DNA of 64,000 nucleotides from Streptomyces luteolus (GTDB lineage: Bacteria > Actinomycetota > Actinomycetes > Streptomycetales > Streptomycetaceae), in NCBI RefSeq assembly GCF_029968015.1, contig NZ_JASCIS010000025.1:1-64000 (forward strand). Reading direction: 5' to 3'. The translations under genes were made by a program, and so were the position numbers. Positions 48,880 through 57,282 of the stretch are shown one piece after another. The notes below the pieces were generated by a model that was not told the DNA's origin, did not search any database, and saw only the letters and a list, made by a program, of their open reading frames with translations. Positions within the stretch are counted from its first letter, which is position 1. Each line of letters opens with the position of its first letter.

Positions 48880-50856
48880 ATGAAGCCGAACAACGGAGTT
48901 GACGTACCCGCACGGTCCCGCATCTCGCCCCGTACCGGCTGGGAGCGGCGGCACTGGGCCGCGCTCGCCGACCGGATGCTGAAGGCACTCGACGCCCACC
49001 GCTCCCCCGGCGGCGCCCGCGTCCTGCTGCCCGGCCCGTACAGCTCGTCGGGCCCGGACTCCGACGGACTTGAGGGGTACGCGCGTTCCCTGCTGCTCGC
49101 CGGATTCCGGATCGCGGGCGAGCGGGGCGCCGACCCGGACCACCTCATCGAGCGGTACGCGGCCGGGCTCGCCGCAGGAACCGACCCGCATCACCCCGAG
49201 GCCTGGCCGCGCCCCGACCTGGTGGGGCAGGCGAAGGTGGAGGCCGCCTCGCTTGCCCTGATCCTCCAGCTGACCAAGGACTGGCTGTGGGACAAGCTCG
49301 ACGACCGGGTGCGCGAGGCGACGGTGGCCTGGCTGTCGACGGTGGTGAACCAGCCGTACGTACGGAACAACTGGGTGTGGTTCCGGATCGTCACCGAGTC
49401 GTTTCTGCGCGAGGCGGGCGGGCCCTGGTCGGCCGCGGACATCGAGGAGGACCTGGCGTTCCACGCCTCGATGCGGCGCGCGGGCGGCTGGCTGGCCGAC
49501 GGCGAGGAGCGCGGTTACGACCACTACGTGGGCTGGGCGCTGCACACCTACCCGCTGCTGTGGACCCGCCTCTTCGACGTCACCGGCTCGCTCTGCCCGC
49601 CGGAGGTCCGGGCCGGCTGGGAGGCGGACCTCGCCCGCTATCTGGACGACGCGGTCCGCCTGGTGGGAGCCGACGGTTCGCCGCTGCTTCAGGGCCGCAG
49701 TCTGATCTACCGGTACGCGGCCGCGGCCCCGCTGTGGATGGGTGCCCTCACCGGCGCCGGACGGCTCTCGCCGGGGCTCACCCGGCGCGCGGCGAGCGGC
49801 ATGCTCGACCACTTCACGCGGCGCCAAGTGCCGGACGCCGAAGGCCTGTTGACGCTCGGCTGGCATCACGCCTGGCCCGGCATACGGCAGTCCTACTCGG
49901 GCCCCGGATCGCCGTACTGGGCGGCGAAGGGCATGCTCGGGCTCGCGCTGCCCGCCGACCATCCGGTGTGGACGGCGGTGGAGGAGCCGCTGCCGCTGGA
50001 GGAGTCGGATCAGTCCAGGGCGGTCGAGGCGCCGGGCTGGCTGGTCTCGGCCCGGCGCGCCGACGGTGTCGTCACGGTCCTCAACCACGGTACGGACCAC
50101 GCCCTGCCCGGCACGGTCCGCTCCGACGCCCCGGTCTACGCCCGCCTCGGCTACTCCACGGCCACGCTGCCGCCGCTGACCGGCCCGACCGTCGCGGACC
50201 CGCTGGACAACACGGTCACCCTGCTCGACGCCGACGGCCGGGCCTCGCACCGCACCGGCTTCACCGCCCTCGGCACGCACGAGCTCCCGGGCGGCGCCCT
50301 GATGGCGCTCTCCTCGGGCCGGGTGCACTGGGTGGACCTCACCGGCGACACGGGCCTCGACCACGGCTCAGGGCGCACCGGCCCGGCGACTCCCGGCCCG
50401 GTGGTCACGGTCGCGTCGGTGGTACGCGACGGGGTCGAGGTCCGCCTCGCCAGGGTCGAGGGTCCGCCGGGCCCGGCCGTCCGACTCCGCCTGGGCGGCT
50501 GGCCGTTGACGGCGGACACGCCGCCGGGGTCGGATTCCGGGCACGCCCCGAAGCCGTACGCGACCGCTTCGACGGAGGGGCTGACGTCACGGCTGCACGC
50601 GCTGACGGGCTTCGCCGGGGCGGGCGTCCACACGGAGGAGGGCACCAGTCCGCTCGGACGGTTCACGGCCGTGCCGTGGCTGACCGCCGAGGTCCCCGCG
50701 CCCGGCACGACCCTCGCCGCCGTGGTTACGTTGACGCGCGAGGCCCCCGCGCACCACCCCACGCTCCAGGTGCGGCCGGACGGTGACGGCGGGCATCTGG
50801 CGCGCGTCGACTGGCCTGGCGGGGTGGTGACTCAGGCCCGTATACGGAAGGTCTGA
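48880..50856 (+). CDS. DUF2264 domain protein
   Basis: A 658-residue soluble protein. The first ~380 residues match DUF2264, a large helical, probably (alpha/alpha)6-barrel domain related in fold to unsaturated-glucuronyl hydrolases: GWERRHWAALADRMLKALD, PYVRNNWVWFRIVTESFL, EERGYDHYVGWALHTYPLLW. The C-terminal third is beta-rich. No signal peptide, so likely cytoplasmic, acting on imported oligosaccharides; the chemistry is not established for the family. ATG at 48880 has GGAG 5 bases upstream. Pair with the preceding dehydrogenase. Confidence 0.83.
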   Translation: MKPNNGVDVPARSRISPRTGWERRHWAALADRMLKALDAHRSPGGARVLLPGPYSSSGPDSDGLEGYARSLLLAGFRIAGERGADPDHLIERYAAGLAAGTDPHHPEAWPRPDLVGQAKVEAASLALILQLTKDWLWDKLDDRVREATVAWLSTVVNQPYVRNNWVWFRIVTESFLREAGGPWSAADIEEDLAFHASMRRAGGWLADGEERGYDHYVGWALHTYPLLWTRLFDVTGSLCPPEVRAGWEADLARYLDDAVRLVGADGSPLLQGRSLIYRYAAAAPLWMGALTGAGRLSPGLTRRAASGMLDHFTRRQVPDAEGLLTLGWHHAWPGIRQSYSGPGSPYWAAKGMLGLALPADHPVWTAVEEPLPLEESDQSRAVEAPGWLVSARRADGVVTVLNHGTDHALPGTVRSDAPVYARLGYSTATLPPLTGPTVADPLDNTVTLLDADGRASHRTGFTALGTHELPGGALMALSSGRVHWVDLTGDTGLDHGSGRTGPATPGPVVTVASVVRDGVEVRLARVEGPPGPAVRLRLGGWPLTADTPPGSDSGHAPKPYATASTEGLTSRLHALTGFAGAGVHTEEGTSPLGRFTAVPWLTAEVPAPGTTLAAVVTLTREAPAHHPTLQVRPDGDGGHLARVDWPGGVVTQARIRKV

Positions 50857-50871
50857 GCCCGGTGGGCGCGG

Positions 50872-51225
50872 TCAGCGGTGGCTGACGACGTTCACCACGC
50901 GCCCGTCGGGGTCCTTCACGAAGAACCGGCGTACGCCCCACTCCTCGTCCTGCAGCGGGTGCACGATCTCCGCGCCGCTGCCTTGCAGCGCGGCATGGAC
51001 CGCGTCCACGTCCTCGACCTCCACGCTGAGGTCGGGCACGACGGGCGCGGTCTTGTCGTGCGTCATGAAGCTGACCTGGGCGGTGGGATTGGACGGCGAA
51101 GCGAGCGTCATGATCCACCCCTGGTTCATGACCTCCTGGAAGCCCAACTTGCCGTAGAAGTCCCGGTTCTGCTCCAGGTCGCCGGTGTGGAAGTCGGGCA
51201 TGGCGCGGCGGATGGTCACGGTCAC
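50872..51225 (-). CDS. VOC family protein
   Basis: A 117-residue VOC-fold protein: IRRAMPDFHTGDLEQNRDFY at the N-terminus and WGVRRFFVKDPDGRVVNVVS at the C-terminus. One domain of two beta-alpha-beta-beta-beta units; function unknown (glyoxalase or resistance type). GTG at 51225. It converges with the DUF2264 gene and follows the EamA gene by 18 bp, so it may be the last gene of the TetR-EamA transcript. Confidence 0.8.
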   Translation of the reverse strand: MTVTIRRAMPDFHTGDLEQNRDFYGKLGFQEVMNQGWIMTLASPSNPTAQVSFMTHDKTAPVVPDLSVEVEDVDAVHAALQGSGAEIVHPLQDEEWGVRRFFVKDPDGRVVNVVSHR

Positions 51226-51243
51226 TCACTCCTGTTCAGGGCG

Positions 51244-52251
51244 CTACGACGGTGATGCGTCCCTGATTCTCTCCGCGACCGCCGTCTCCACACGTGCCCC
51301 ACGCCCACGCCCGTGCTCCCCTGCGACCGGCCGGCGGCCCGGCGCGGTGAGGACGGCCAGGCAGGCGACGACGAGCGCGACTCCGGCCCAGCCGACGGCA
51401 GGCAGCCGTTCGCCGACGACCAGGACGGCGAGGACGGCGGCGACGGCCGGTTCGAGCAGCGACAGGGTGGTGGCCGTGCTCGCCGGTACGTGCGCGAGCC
51501 CCCAGCCGAACAGCACGTACCCGGCGAACATCGGGACGAGCGCCATGTACACCCCCACGGCCGCGGCGGACCAGGACGCGAGGAGCGGGGCGCCGGTGAG
51601 CAGCAGCACGGGCACGAGCAGCAGCCCGCCGGCACCGAAGACGGCGCCCATCGCGGCGCGCGAGGGGATGCCGTGGGTGATGAGCCGGTGGGCGGTCCAG
51701 GAGTAGAGGGCGTACGTCGTGGCGGCGGCCAGGCCGAGGCCCACGCCGAGAAGGGTGCCCGCCACGGAGCGGCCGTCCGCCCCTCCGGGCCCGGGTGCGT
51801 GCACGGTTTCGGCGAGGCAGAGCAGGACGGTGCCGGTCAGGCCGAGGGCGGCGCCGAGTTTCCAGCGGCGGGTCAAATGCCTCCGGTCGACGGCGCGTTC
51901 GATGACGGCGGAGGCGAGCGGCGCCGTGCCGATGGAGACCACGGTGCCGACCGCGACCCCGGCCAGCCGCATCGAGCTGTAGAACGCGAGCGGATAGACG
52001 GCCACGGCGAGCGCGCCGAGCAGCACGGTGCCGCGCCGGGCGTGGAGGGCGGGCGCATGACGGGTGATCAGGGGCGCGGCGATGAGGGCCTGGAGGAGTC
52101 CGCCGAGGCCCATGGCGACGGCGCCGATCGCGAGCGGGCCCACGCCGGGCGCGAAGGTCGCGGCCGTGCCGGTCGTGCCCCACAGCACGGAGGCCGCGAG
52201 GACGCAGAGCGCGCCGAGGCCCACGGACCGCTGGGCCCCCGCGCCGGTCAC
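51244..52251 (-). CDS. EamA family (DMT) transporter
   Basis: A 335-residue drug/metabolite transporter with ten membrane segments in two EamA repeats (ALCVLAASVLWGTTGTAATF opens the first, GVGLGLAAATTYALYSWTAH the second; STATTLSLLEPAVAAVLAVL is the usual C-terminal signature). Probable metabolite exporter. GTG at 52251 overlaps the stop of the upstream TetR gene as GTGA, so the regulator and transporter are one operon and the TetR protein likely controls it through the palindrome at 52870. Confidence 0.87.
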   Translation of the reverse strand: MTGAGAQRSVGLGALCVLAASVLWGTTGTAATFAPGVGPLAIGAVAMGLGGLLQALIAAPLITRHAPALHARRGTVLLGALAVAVYPLAFYSSMRLAGVAVGTVVSIGTAPLASAVIERAVDRRHLTRRWKLGAALGLTGTVLLCLAETVHAPGPGGADGRSVAGTLLGVGLGLAAATTYALYSWTAHRLITHGIPSRAAMGAVFGAGGLLLVPVLLLTGAPLLASWSAAAVGVYMALVPMFAGYVLFGWGLAHVPASTATTLSLLEPAVAAVLAVLVVGERLPAVGWAGVALVVACLAVLTAPGRRPVAGEHGRGRGARVETAVAERIRDASPS

Positions 52252-52853
52252 AGGGTGTCCAGGAGGGACTCGGCGAGCGTCCGGGCGCGCCGCACGCGGG
52301 CGCCGTCGCCTTCGAGGCCCGCCCGCGCCATCGCACCCTCCAGGAGGAACGCGAGGTGCTCCGCCAACTCCCGTGCGTGGTCCGGCTGTTCGGGCAGCAG
52401 CTCGGCGAGGTGGCCCGCGATCAGCCGCTCCACCTCCTCCTTGTGGCGGCGCACCACCGCGCGGCCCTCGTCCCGGGCGGGCAGTTCGGCCGCCGCGTTG
52501 AGCAGCCCGCACCCCCGGAAGCCCTGCTCATACACGGACGCGGCGTGGTCGGCGTACGCGTCGAAGACGGCGAGCACTCCGGCACGCGGACCGTCGGCCC
52601 GTTCCAGGCGGGCGCGGTAGAGGCCGAGCCACTCCTCGTGCCGGGCGTCGAGGTAGGCGCCGACGAGTTCGGCCTTGGACGCGAAGTTGTTGTAGAGGCT
52701 CATCTTCGCGACACCGGCCTCCGCGGTGATGGTGTCGATGCCGGTGGCCGCCACGCCGTCGGCGTAGAAGCGCCGGGCGGCGGCCGCGAGCAGCCGCTCC
52801 CTCGCGGGCCTCCGCCGCCCCTTGCCCGACGTGCCTGAGCCGGTTCCCGTCAT
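52248..52853 (-). CDS. TetR/AcrR family regulator of the EamA transporter
   Basis: A 201-residue TetR protein. DNA-binding region at residues about 15-60 (LLAAAARRFYADGVAATGID, AGVAKMSLYNNFASKAELV), then a ligand domain with CGLLNAAAELPARDEGRAVV typical of the YcdC/Rut-like TetR branch. ATG at 52853 has GGAG 6 bases upstream; a GTG at 52865 is in frame but lacks one. First gene of the operon with the EamA transporter. Confidence 0.87.
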   Translation of the reverse strand: MTGTGSGTSGKGRRRPARERLLAAAARRFYADGVAATGIDTITAEAGVAKMSLYNNFASKAELVGAYLDARHEEWLGLYRARLERADGPRAGVLAVFDAYADHAASVYEQGFRGCGLLNAAAELPARDEGRAVVRRHKEEVERLIAGHLAELLPEQPDHARELAEHLAFLLEGAMARAGLEGDGARVRRARTLAESLLDTL

Positions 52854-52869
52854 CGCGCACTCCACTAAT

Positions 52870-52889
52870 TAGGTAGATAGGTCTACCTA
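52870..52889. promoter_or_regulatory. TetR operator
   Basis: TAGGTAGA-TAGG-TCTACCTA is a perfect 8-bp inverted repeat with a 4-base spacer, 17 bases before the TetR start codon. The YcdC-type TetR here is the likely binder. Confidence 0.7.
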
Positions 52890-52891
52890 GA

Positions 52892-53479
52892 CTAGCAGCC
52901 GCCGAAGTGGGTCAGCTGCTGCCGTACGGCCGCGGTGACGCGTGCCTCGTCGTCCGTGGCGAGCAGATCGAGGAGTGCCCCCCGGAGTACGGCGAGGGCG
53001 AGGGTGCGGCGGGTCGTCCCCTGCTCGCCGTCCCGCTCGGCCGGGGGCTGGCAGCCGGCGAGGGCGTCGAGCCAGTCGTCCACGGTGCGGCGCGCGAACC
53101 CGCCCCAGGCGCCGTCCGGTTCGACGAGCGAGCGGGCGTACGCCTCGGCCCACAGGCGGAGCAGCGGCCGGTGCTCGGGCGCGGCCAGCCAGGCCCACAC
53201 CTCCTCGACCGCCCGCACGAGCCCGATGGACTCCTTCCGCCCTGCGGGGCCGAAGCGGTCGAGCAGGGCGAGCTCGTCGGCGCGGGCCCGCGCGAGCAGC
53301 GCCCGGACGAGACCGTCCTTGCTGCCGAACAGAAAGATCAGGACGCGCGGACTGGAGCCGATGGCGGCGGCCAGGGGACGCAGCGAGAGGTCGGCGAGGC
53401 CGTGCGTGAGGGCGTACGCGTAGGCCGCCTCCAGGAGTTCGACCTGCCGGGCGGAGGGGGTTGTCGCTTCCTCGGACAT
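52892..53479 (-). CDS. TetR family regulator
   Basis: A 195-residue TetR protein with a divergent helix-turn-helix (LLEAAYAYALTHGLADLSLR, AIGSSPRVLIFLFGSKDGLV), of the type with SSPRVLIFLFGSK common in actinobacteria. C-terminal ligand domain contains WAWLAAPEHRPLLRLWAEAY. ATG at 53479. It ends 3 bp before the TetR-EamA operator and is divergent from a GNAT gene, whose expression it may control through the ACTGAAACA/TGTCAGT near-palindrome at 53497-53516. Confidence 0.83.
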   Translation of the reverse strand: MSEEATTPSARQVELLEAAYAYALTHGLADLSLRPLAAAIGSSPRVLIFLFGSKDGLVRALLARARADELALLDRFGPAGRKESIGLVRAVEEVWAWLAAPEHRPLLRLWAEAYARSLVEPDGAWGGFARRTVDDWLDALAGCQPPAERDGEQGTTRRTLALAVLRGALLDLLATDDEARVTAAVRQQLTHFGGC

Positions 53480-53496
53480 GGGCCTAGCCTAGAGCT

Positions 53497-53516
53497 ACTG
53501 AAACAGTCGTGTCAGT
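53497..53516. promoter_or_regulatory. Near-palindrome between TetR and GNAT genes
   Basis: ACTGAAACA-GTCG-TGTCAGT is an imperfect inverted repeat (one unpaired base) 18 bases before the TetR start and 41 before the GNAT start, a likely shared operator. Confidence 0.5.
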
Positions 53517-53556
53517 GGGCGCCGGGAGGCGCGAGCGCAGGCCACGGGAGGACTCC

Positions 53557-54066
53557 ATGTCACCTCAGGACGGACCCCCGCACGTCGTCGTGCGTCCTGC
53601 GGACCGACCCGGCGATCTGGGCTGGGTGGTGATGGCGCACGGCGAGTGCTACGCCGAACAGTTCGGCTGGGACGGCGAGTTCGAGGCGATGGTCGCCCGG
53701 ATCGTGGCGGACTACGCCGCCGGGCACGATCCGGCGCGCGAGGGCGCCTGGATCGCCGAGGTCGACGGCGAGCGGGCCGGCTGCGTGTTCCTGGTGGCCG
53801 CAGACGAGCCCGGTACGGCGAAGCTGCGCACCCTTCTCGTCACCCCGAAGGCGCGCGGCCTCGGCCTCGGCAACCGGCTCGTCGAGCAGTGCCTCGACCT
53901 GGCCCGAGCGGCCGGGTACCGGCGGGTGACGCTGTGGACCAACTCCCTGCTGGTCTCGGCCCGCAGGATCTACGAGGCACACGGCTTCACGCTCGCCGAC
54001 GAGTCCCCGCACCACAGTTTCGGCCACGACCTGGTCGGCCAGAACTGGACGCTCGATCTCGCCTGA
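53557..54066 (+). CDS. GNAT family N-acetyltransferase
   Basis: A 169-residue GCN5-type acetyltransferase. Acetyl-CoA motif ARGLGLGNRLVEQCLDLA (RxxGxG), preceded by the beta-strand LRTLLVTPK and followed by LWTNSLLVSARRIYEAHGF. The substrate is unknown; the length matches MarR-fused relatives that have lost the regulator half. ATG at 53557 has GGGAGGA 5 bases upstream. Divergent from a TetR gene. Confidence 0.85.
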   Translation: MSPQDGPPHVVVRPADRPGDLGWVVMAHGECYAEQFGWDGEFEAMVARIVADYAAGHDPAREGAWIAEVDGERAGCVFLVAADEPGTAKLRTLLVTPKARGLGLGNRLVEQCLDLARAAGYRRVTLWTNSLLVSARRIYEAHGFTLADESPHHSFGHDLVGQNWTLDLA

Positions 54067-54070
54067 CGGA

Positions 54071-54772
54071 CTACGGCGCGAGAACGTCCAGTTCCTCCAG
54101 GGCGCCCAGGGTGATCTCCCGGGTCAGCTCCTGAGCCCGTTCCGCGTCGCGCTCCCGTACGGCCTCGGCGACCTTGACGTGCAGCGTGACGGCCGCCGGG
54201 TCCGGGTCCTCGAACATCACCTGGTGGTGCGTACGACCGGTGAGGACCTCGGCGACCACGTCGCCGAGGCGGGCGAACATCTCGTTGCCCGAGGCCCGCA
54301 GGATGGTGCGGTGGAACTCGATGTCGTGGATCAGATAGCCCTCCAACTGCCGTCCGCGTGAGTGGGAGACCATGCCGATCGCGCACTCGGTGAGGGCCGC
54401 GCACTGCTCGGCGGTCGCGTGAGTGGCGGCCAGGCCCGCGGCCGCGGGTTCGACGGCGGAGCGCAGCACGGTCAGCGAGCGCAGTTGCCGCGGCCGGTCG
54501 GCGCCGGCCAGTCGCCAGCGGATGACCTGGGGGTCGTAGACGTTCCACTCGGGCGTCGGAAGGACCGTCACGCCGACGCGGCGGCGTGACTCGACCAGGT
54601 GCATGGACTCCAGGACGCGCACCGCCTCGCGCATCACGGAGCGCGACACCTCGAACTCCTTCGACAGTTCGTCCATCCTCAGGACGCTGCCGGGCGGGTA
54701 CGCGCCGCCCGTGATGGCGGGCCCGAGGCTCTCCAGTACGCGGGCGTGCAGCCCTCGGACCTGTGCAGTCAT
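54071..54772 (-). CDS. gntR: GntR/FadR family regulator of the gluconate genes
   Basis: A 233-residue FadR-type GntR protein. Winged helix at about residues 10-70 (SVLRMDELSKEFEVSRSVMR, EAVRVLESMHLVESRRRVGV) and an FCD ligand domain with the metal-type residues in HDIEFHRTILRASGN and H in THHQVMFE. It is divergent from gluconokinase and permease genes with a palindrome between, so repression relieved by gluconate or its 6-phosphate is the likely mode, as for Streptomyces/Corynebacterium GntR proteins. ATG at 54772. Confidence 0.87.
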   Translation of the reverse strand: MTAQVRGLHARVLESLGPAITGGAYPPGSVLRMDELSKEFEVSRSVMREAVRVLESMHLVESRRRVGVTVLPTPEWNVYDPQVIRWRLAGADRPRQLRSLTVLRSAVEPAAAGLAATHATAEQCAALTECAIGMVSHSRGRQLEGYLIHDIEFHRTILRASGNEMFARLGDVVAEVLTGRTHHQVMFEDPDPAAVTLHVKVAEAVRERDAERAQELTREITLGALEELDVLAP

Positions 54773-54810
54773 GGCGTAAGCCTACGAGGAGAGCTCGGCG
54801 ACAATAAGTC

Positions 54811-54824
54811 TGACTTTTAAGTCA
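54811..54824. promoter_or_regulatory. GntR operator candidate TGACTTTTAAGTCA
   Basis: A perfect 6-bp palindrome with a 2-base centre; an additional AAGTC half-site lies at 54806. The sequence is AT-rich for this genome and lies in the 150-bp gntR-gntK gap. Confidence 0.6.
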
Positions 54825-54922
54825 CAGGGTCTTGAATTCCTCTGACCTAATGAGTTTCAGTGGCGTGACGCACGACCACGGCCGTGTGAACGGATGTCGA
54901 AGAAGACAGCGAGGCAGCAGCC

Positions 54923-55477
54923 ATGCACACCCCCCACGTCGTCGTAGTCATGGGCGTGGCAGGAACCGGTAAGACCACCATCGGCCCCCTGCTCGCGGCC
55001 CGGCTCGGCGTCCCGTACGCCGAGGGCGACGACTTCCACCCCGAGGCGAACATCGCCAAGATGTCGGCGGGCACCCCGCTGACCGACGACGACCGGTGGC
55101 CGTGGCTGGACGCCATCGGCGCCTGGGCGCACGGCAGGTCCGGTCTCGGCGGGGTGGTCAGCAGTTCGGCACTCAAGCGGAGTTACCGCGAGAGGCTGCG
55201 GTCGGCCGCACCCGGCCTCGTCTTCGTCCATCTGACCGGTTCACGCGAGCTCATCGAGGACCGGATGTCGCACCGCCAGGGCCACTTCATGCCGACGGCC
55301 CTGCTCGACTCGCAGTTCGCCACGCTCCAGCCGCTCGGCGCGGACGAGGCGGGCGTCGACGTCGACGTGGCGGGCAGCCCGGCGGAGATCACCGAGCGCG
55401 CCGTCCAAGCCCTCCGCACTCTCGACGCGGCGGACGGCGGCGCACCGCCCTCGCCGCAGCAGCCGTCCTCGCACTGA
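54923..55477 (+). CDS. gntK: Gluconokinase
   Basis: A 184-residue kinase that phosphorylates gluconate to 6-phosphogluconate, feeding the pentose phosphate pathway. P-loop GVAGTGKTTIGPLLAARLG, YAEGDDFHPEANIAKMSAGT with substrate contacts, LTDDDRWPWLDAI, SSSALKRSYRERLR and VFVHLTGSRELIEDRMSHRQ are all family signatures. The last ~15 residues are Pro/Ser rich. ATG at 54923. 105 bp upstream of the gluconate permease, probably one operon. Confidence 0.93.
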   Translation: MHTPHVVVVMGVAGTGKTTIGPLLAARLGVPYAEGDDFHPEANIAKMSAGTPLTDDDRWPWLDAIGAWAHGRSGLGGVVSSSALKRSYRERLRSAAPGLVFVHLTGSRELIEDRMSHRQGHFMPTALLDSQFATLQPLGADEAGVDVDVAGSPAEITERAVQALRTLDAADGGAPPSPQQPSSH

Positions 55478-55582
55478 CCTCCCGCGCCGCCGTCCCCCGC
55501 GGTGGCGCACCCCGGCCGCGCCCGCACCCCTGCGTACGCGGCCACTCCCCCGTAACCACCCCTCTCCTGCAAGGGAAACACC

Positions 55583-57007
55583 GTGACCAGTCTCAGCGTC
55601 GAGACGTTGGCAGCGGAGGCCGTCGAGCCGATCACCTCGGCGGGCCACGCCCAGCTCGGGATCGCCGTCCTCGCGGGCATCGCCGTCATCGTCCTGCTCA
55701 TCACCAAGTTCAAGGTGCACGCGTTCCTGGCGCTGACCATCGGGTCGCTCGCGCTCGGGGCCTTCGCCGGTGCCCCGCTCGACAAGGCCATCACGAGCTT
55801 CACCGCCGGGCTCGGCTCGACCGTCGCGGGCGTCGGCGTGCTGATCGCCCTCGGCGCGATACTCGGCAAGCTGCTCGCGGACTCCGGCGGCGCCGACCAG
55901 ATCGTCGACACCATCCTGGCCAAGGCCGGCGGGCGGTCCATGCCCTGGGCGATCGTGCTGATCGCCAGCGTCATCGGACTGCCGCTGTTCTTCGAGGTCG
56001 GCATCGTGCTGCTGATCCCGGTCGTCCTGATGGTCGCCAAGCGCGGCAACTACTCGCTGATGCGCATCGGCATCCCGGCCCTCGCCGGCCTCTCCGTGAT
56101 GCACGGCCTCATCCCGCCGCACCCCGGCCCGCTCGTCGCCATCGACGCGGTCGGCGCCAACCTCGGTGTCACGCTCGCGCTCGGTGTGCTCGTCGCCATA
56201 CCGACGGTGATCATCGCCGGTCCGTTGTTCTCGAAGATCGCGGCCCGCTGGGTGGACATCCCGGTGCCCGAGAAGATGGTGGGCTCCGACGGCTCGTCCG
56301 ACGCGCTCGGCAAGCGCCCCTCCGGTGACGTCGCCAAGCTGCCGAGCTTCGGTGCCACGATCTCGACCGTGCTCCTTCCCGTCGTCCTGATGCTGTCCAA
56401 GGCCCTGGTCGACATCGTCGTGGACCACCCCGAGCACACCGTGCAGCGCGTCTTCGACGTGATCGGCTCGCCGCTGATCGCCCTGCTCGCCGCGGTCGTC
56501 GTCGGCATGTTCACCCTGGGCCGCGCCGCCGGGTTCTCCAAGGGGAAGATCACGGCCACGGTCGAGAAGTCGCTCGCCCCGATCGCGGGCATCCTGCTGA
56601 TCGTCTGCGCCGGCGGCGGCTTCAAGCAGACGCTGATCGACTCCGGCGTCGGCGAGATGGTCCTGGAGATCTCCAAGGACTGGGCGATCCCGGCACTGCT
56701 CCTTGCCTGGCTGATCGCCGTCGTCATCCGCCTGGCCACGGGTTCCGCGACCGTCGCGACGGTCTCCGCCGCCGGACTGGTCGCGCCGCTCGCCGCCGAC
56801 ATGTCGACCGCGCACACGGCCCTGCTCGTCCTCGCGATCGGCGCGGGCTCGCTGTTCTTCAGCCATGTCAACGACGCGGGCTTCTGGCTGGTCAAGGAGT
56901 ACTTCGGCATGAACGTCGGCCAGACCATCAAGACCTGGTCGGTGATGGAGACGATCATCTCGGTCGTCGCCGGTGCCCTGGTCCTGCTGCTCTCGCTGAT
57001 CATCTAG
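55583..57007 (+). CDS. gntP: GntP family gluconate:proton symporter
   Basis: A 474-residue transporter of the GntP family with about 12-14 membrane segments. Signatures: FKVHAFLALTIGSLALGAFA, GSTVAGVGVLIALGAILGKL, the conserved GLPLFFEVGIVLLIPVVL, LAGLSVMHGLIPPHPGP, and VNDAGFWLVKEYFGMNV near the C-terminus. Imports gluconate for the kinase encoded upstream. GTG at 55583. Followed by a hairpin terminator. Confidence 0.93.
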   Translation: MTSLSVETLAAEAVEPITSAGHAQLGIAVLAGIAVIVLLITKFKVHAFLALTIGSLALGAFAGAPLDKAITSFTAGLGSTVAGVGVLIALGAILGKLLADSGGADQIVDTILAKAGGRSMPWAIVLIASVIGLPLFFEVGIVLLIPVVLMVAKRGNYSLMRIGIPALAGLSVMHGLIPPHPGPLVAIDAVGANLGVTLALGVLVAIPTVIIAGPLFSKIAARWVDIPVPEKMVGSDGSSDALGKRPSGDVAKLPSFGATISTVLLPVVLMLSKALVDIVVDHPEHTVQRVFDVIGSPLIALLAAVVVGMFTLGRAAGFSKGKITATVEKSLAPIAGILLIVCAGGGFKQTLIDSGVGEMVLEISKDWAIPALLLAWLIAVVIRLATGSATVATVSAAGLVAPLAADMSTAHTALLVLAIGAGSLFFSHVNDAGFWLVKEYFGMNVGQTIKTWSVMETIISVVAGALVLLLSLII

Positions 57008-57009
57008 CC

Positions 57010-57033
57010 AGGCCCGCGCACCACCGCGGGCCT
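57010..57033. terminator. Hairpin terminator of the gluconate operon
   Basis: AGGCCCGCG and CGCGGGCCT are perfect 9-bp arms with a 6-base loop, 3 bases after the permease stop. The rest of the 275-bp gap has no other feature. Confidence 0.8.
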
Positions 57034-57282
57034 CCCCCGGCCGGAACCCCCCTCCGGCCCCGCCGACCCGCCCCGCCCGACACGACGGTTTCCCCGGCCG
57101 TACGTCGTGGCAGGGCGGGTCGGCGTTTCTCGTACGCGCCTGTTTTCGGTGAACGGTCTACTGCCGTACGGATCAAGCCACTTCGGCGTTGCGGAGCTGC
57201 GCACAGCAGCGTGGTGATTACCGTGCGTACTTCGAGCGGGCGGCCCGGACGGCCGCCCCTGTGCCGTACGAGGAGGCCCCGA

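Noticed and set aside
47431..50364. A 977-codon open frame on the minus strand
   Set aside because: It is antisense to the well-supported dehydrogenase and DUF2264 genes; high-GC third positions create long antisense frames. The product is low-complexity Arg/Gly/Val.
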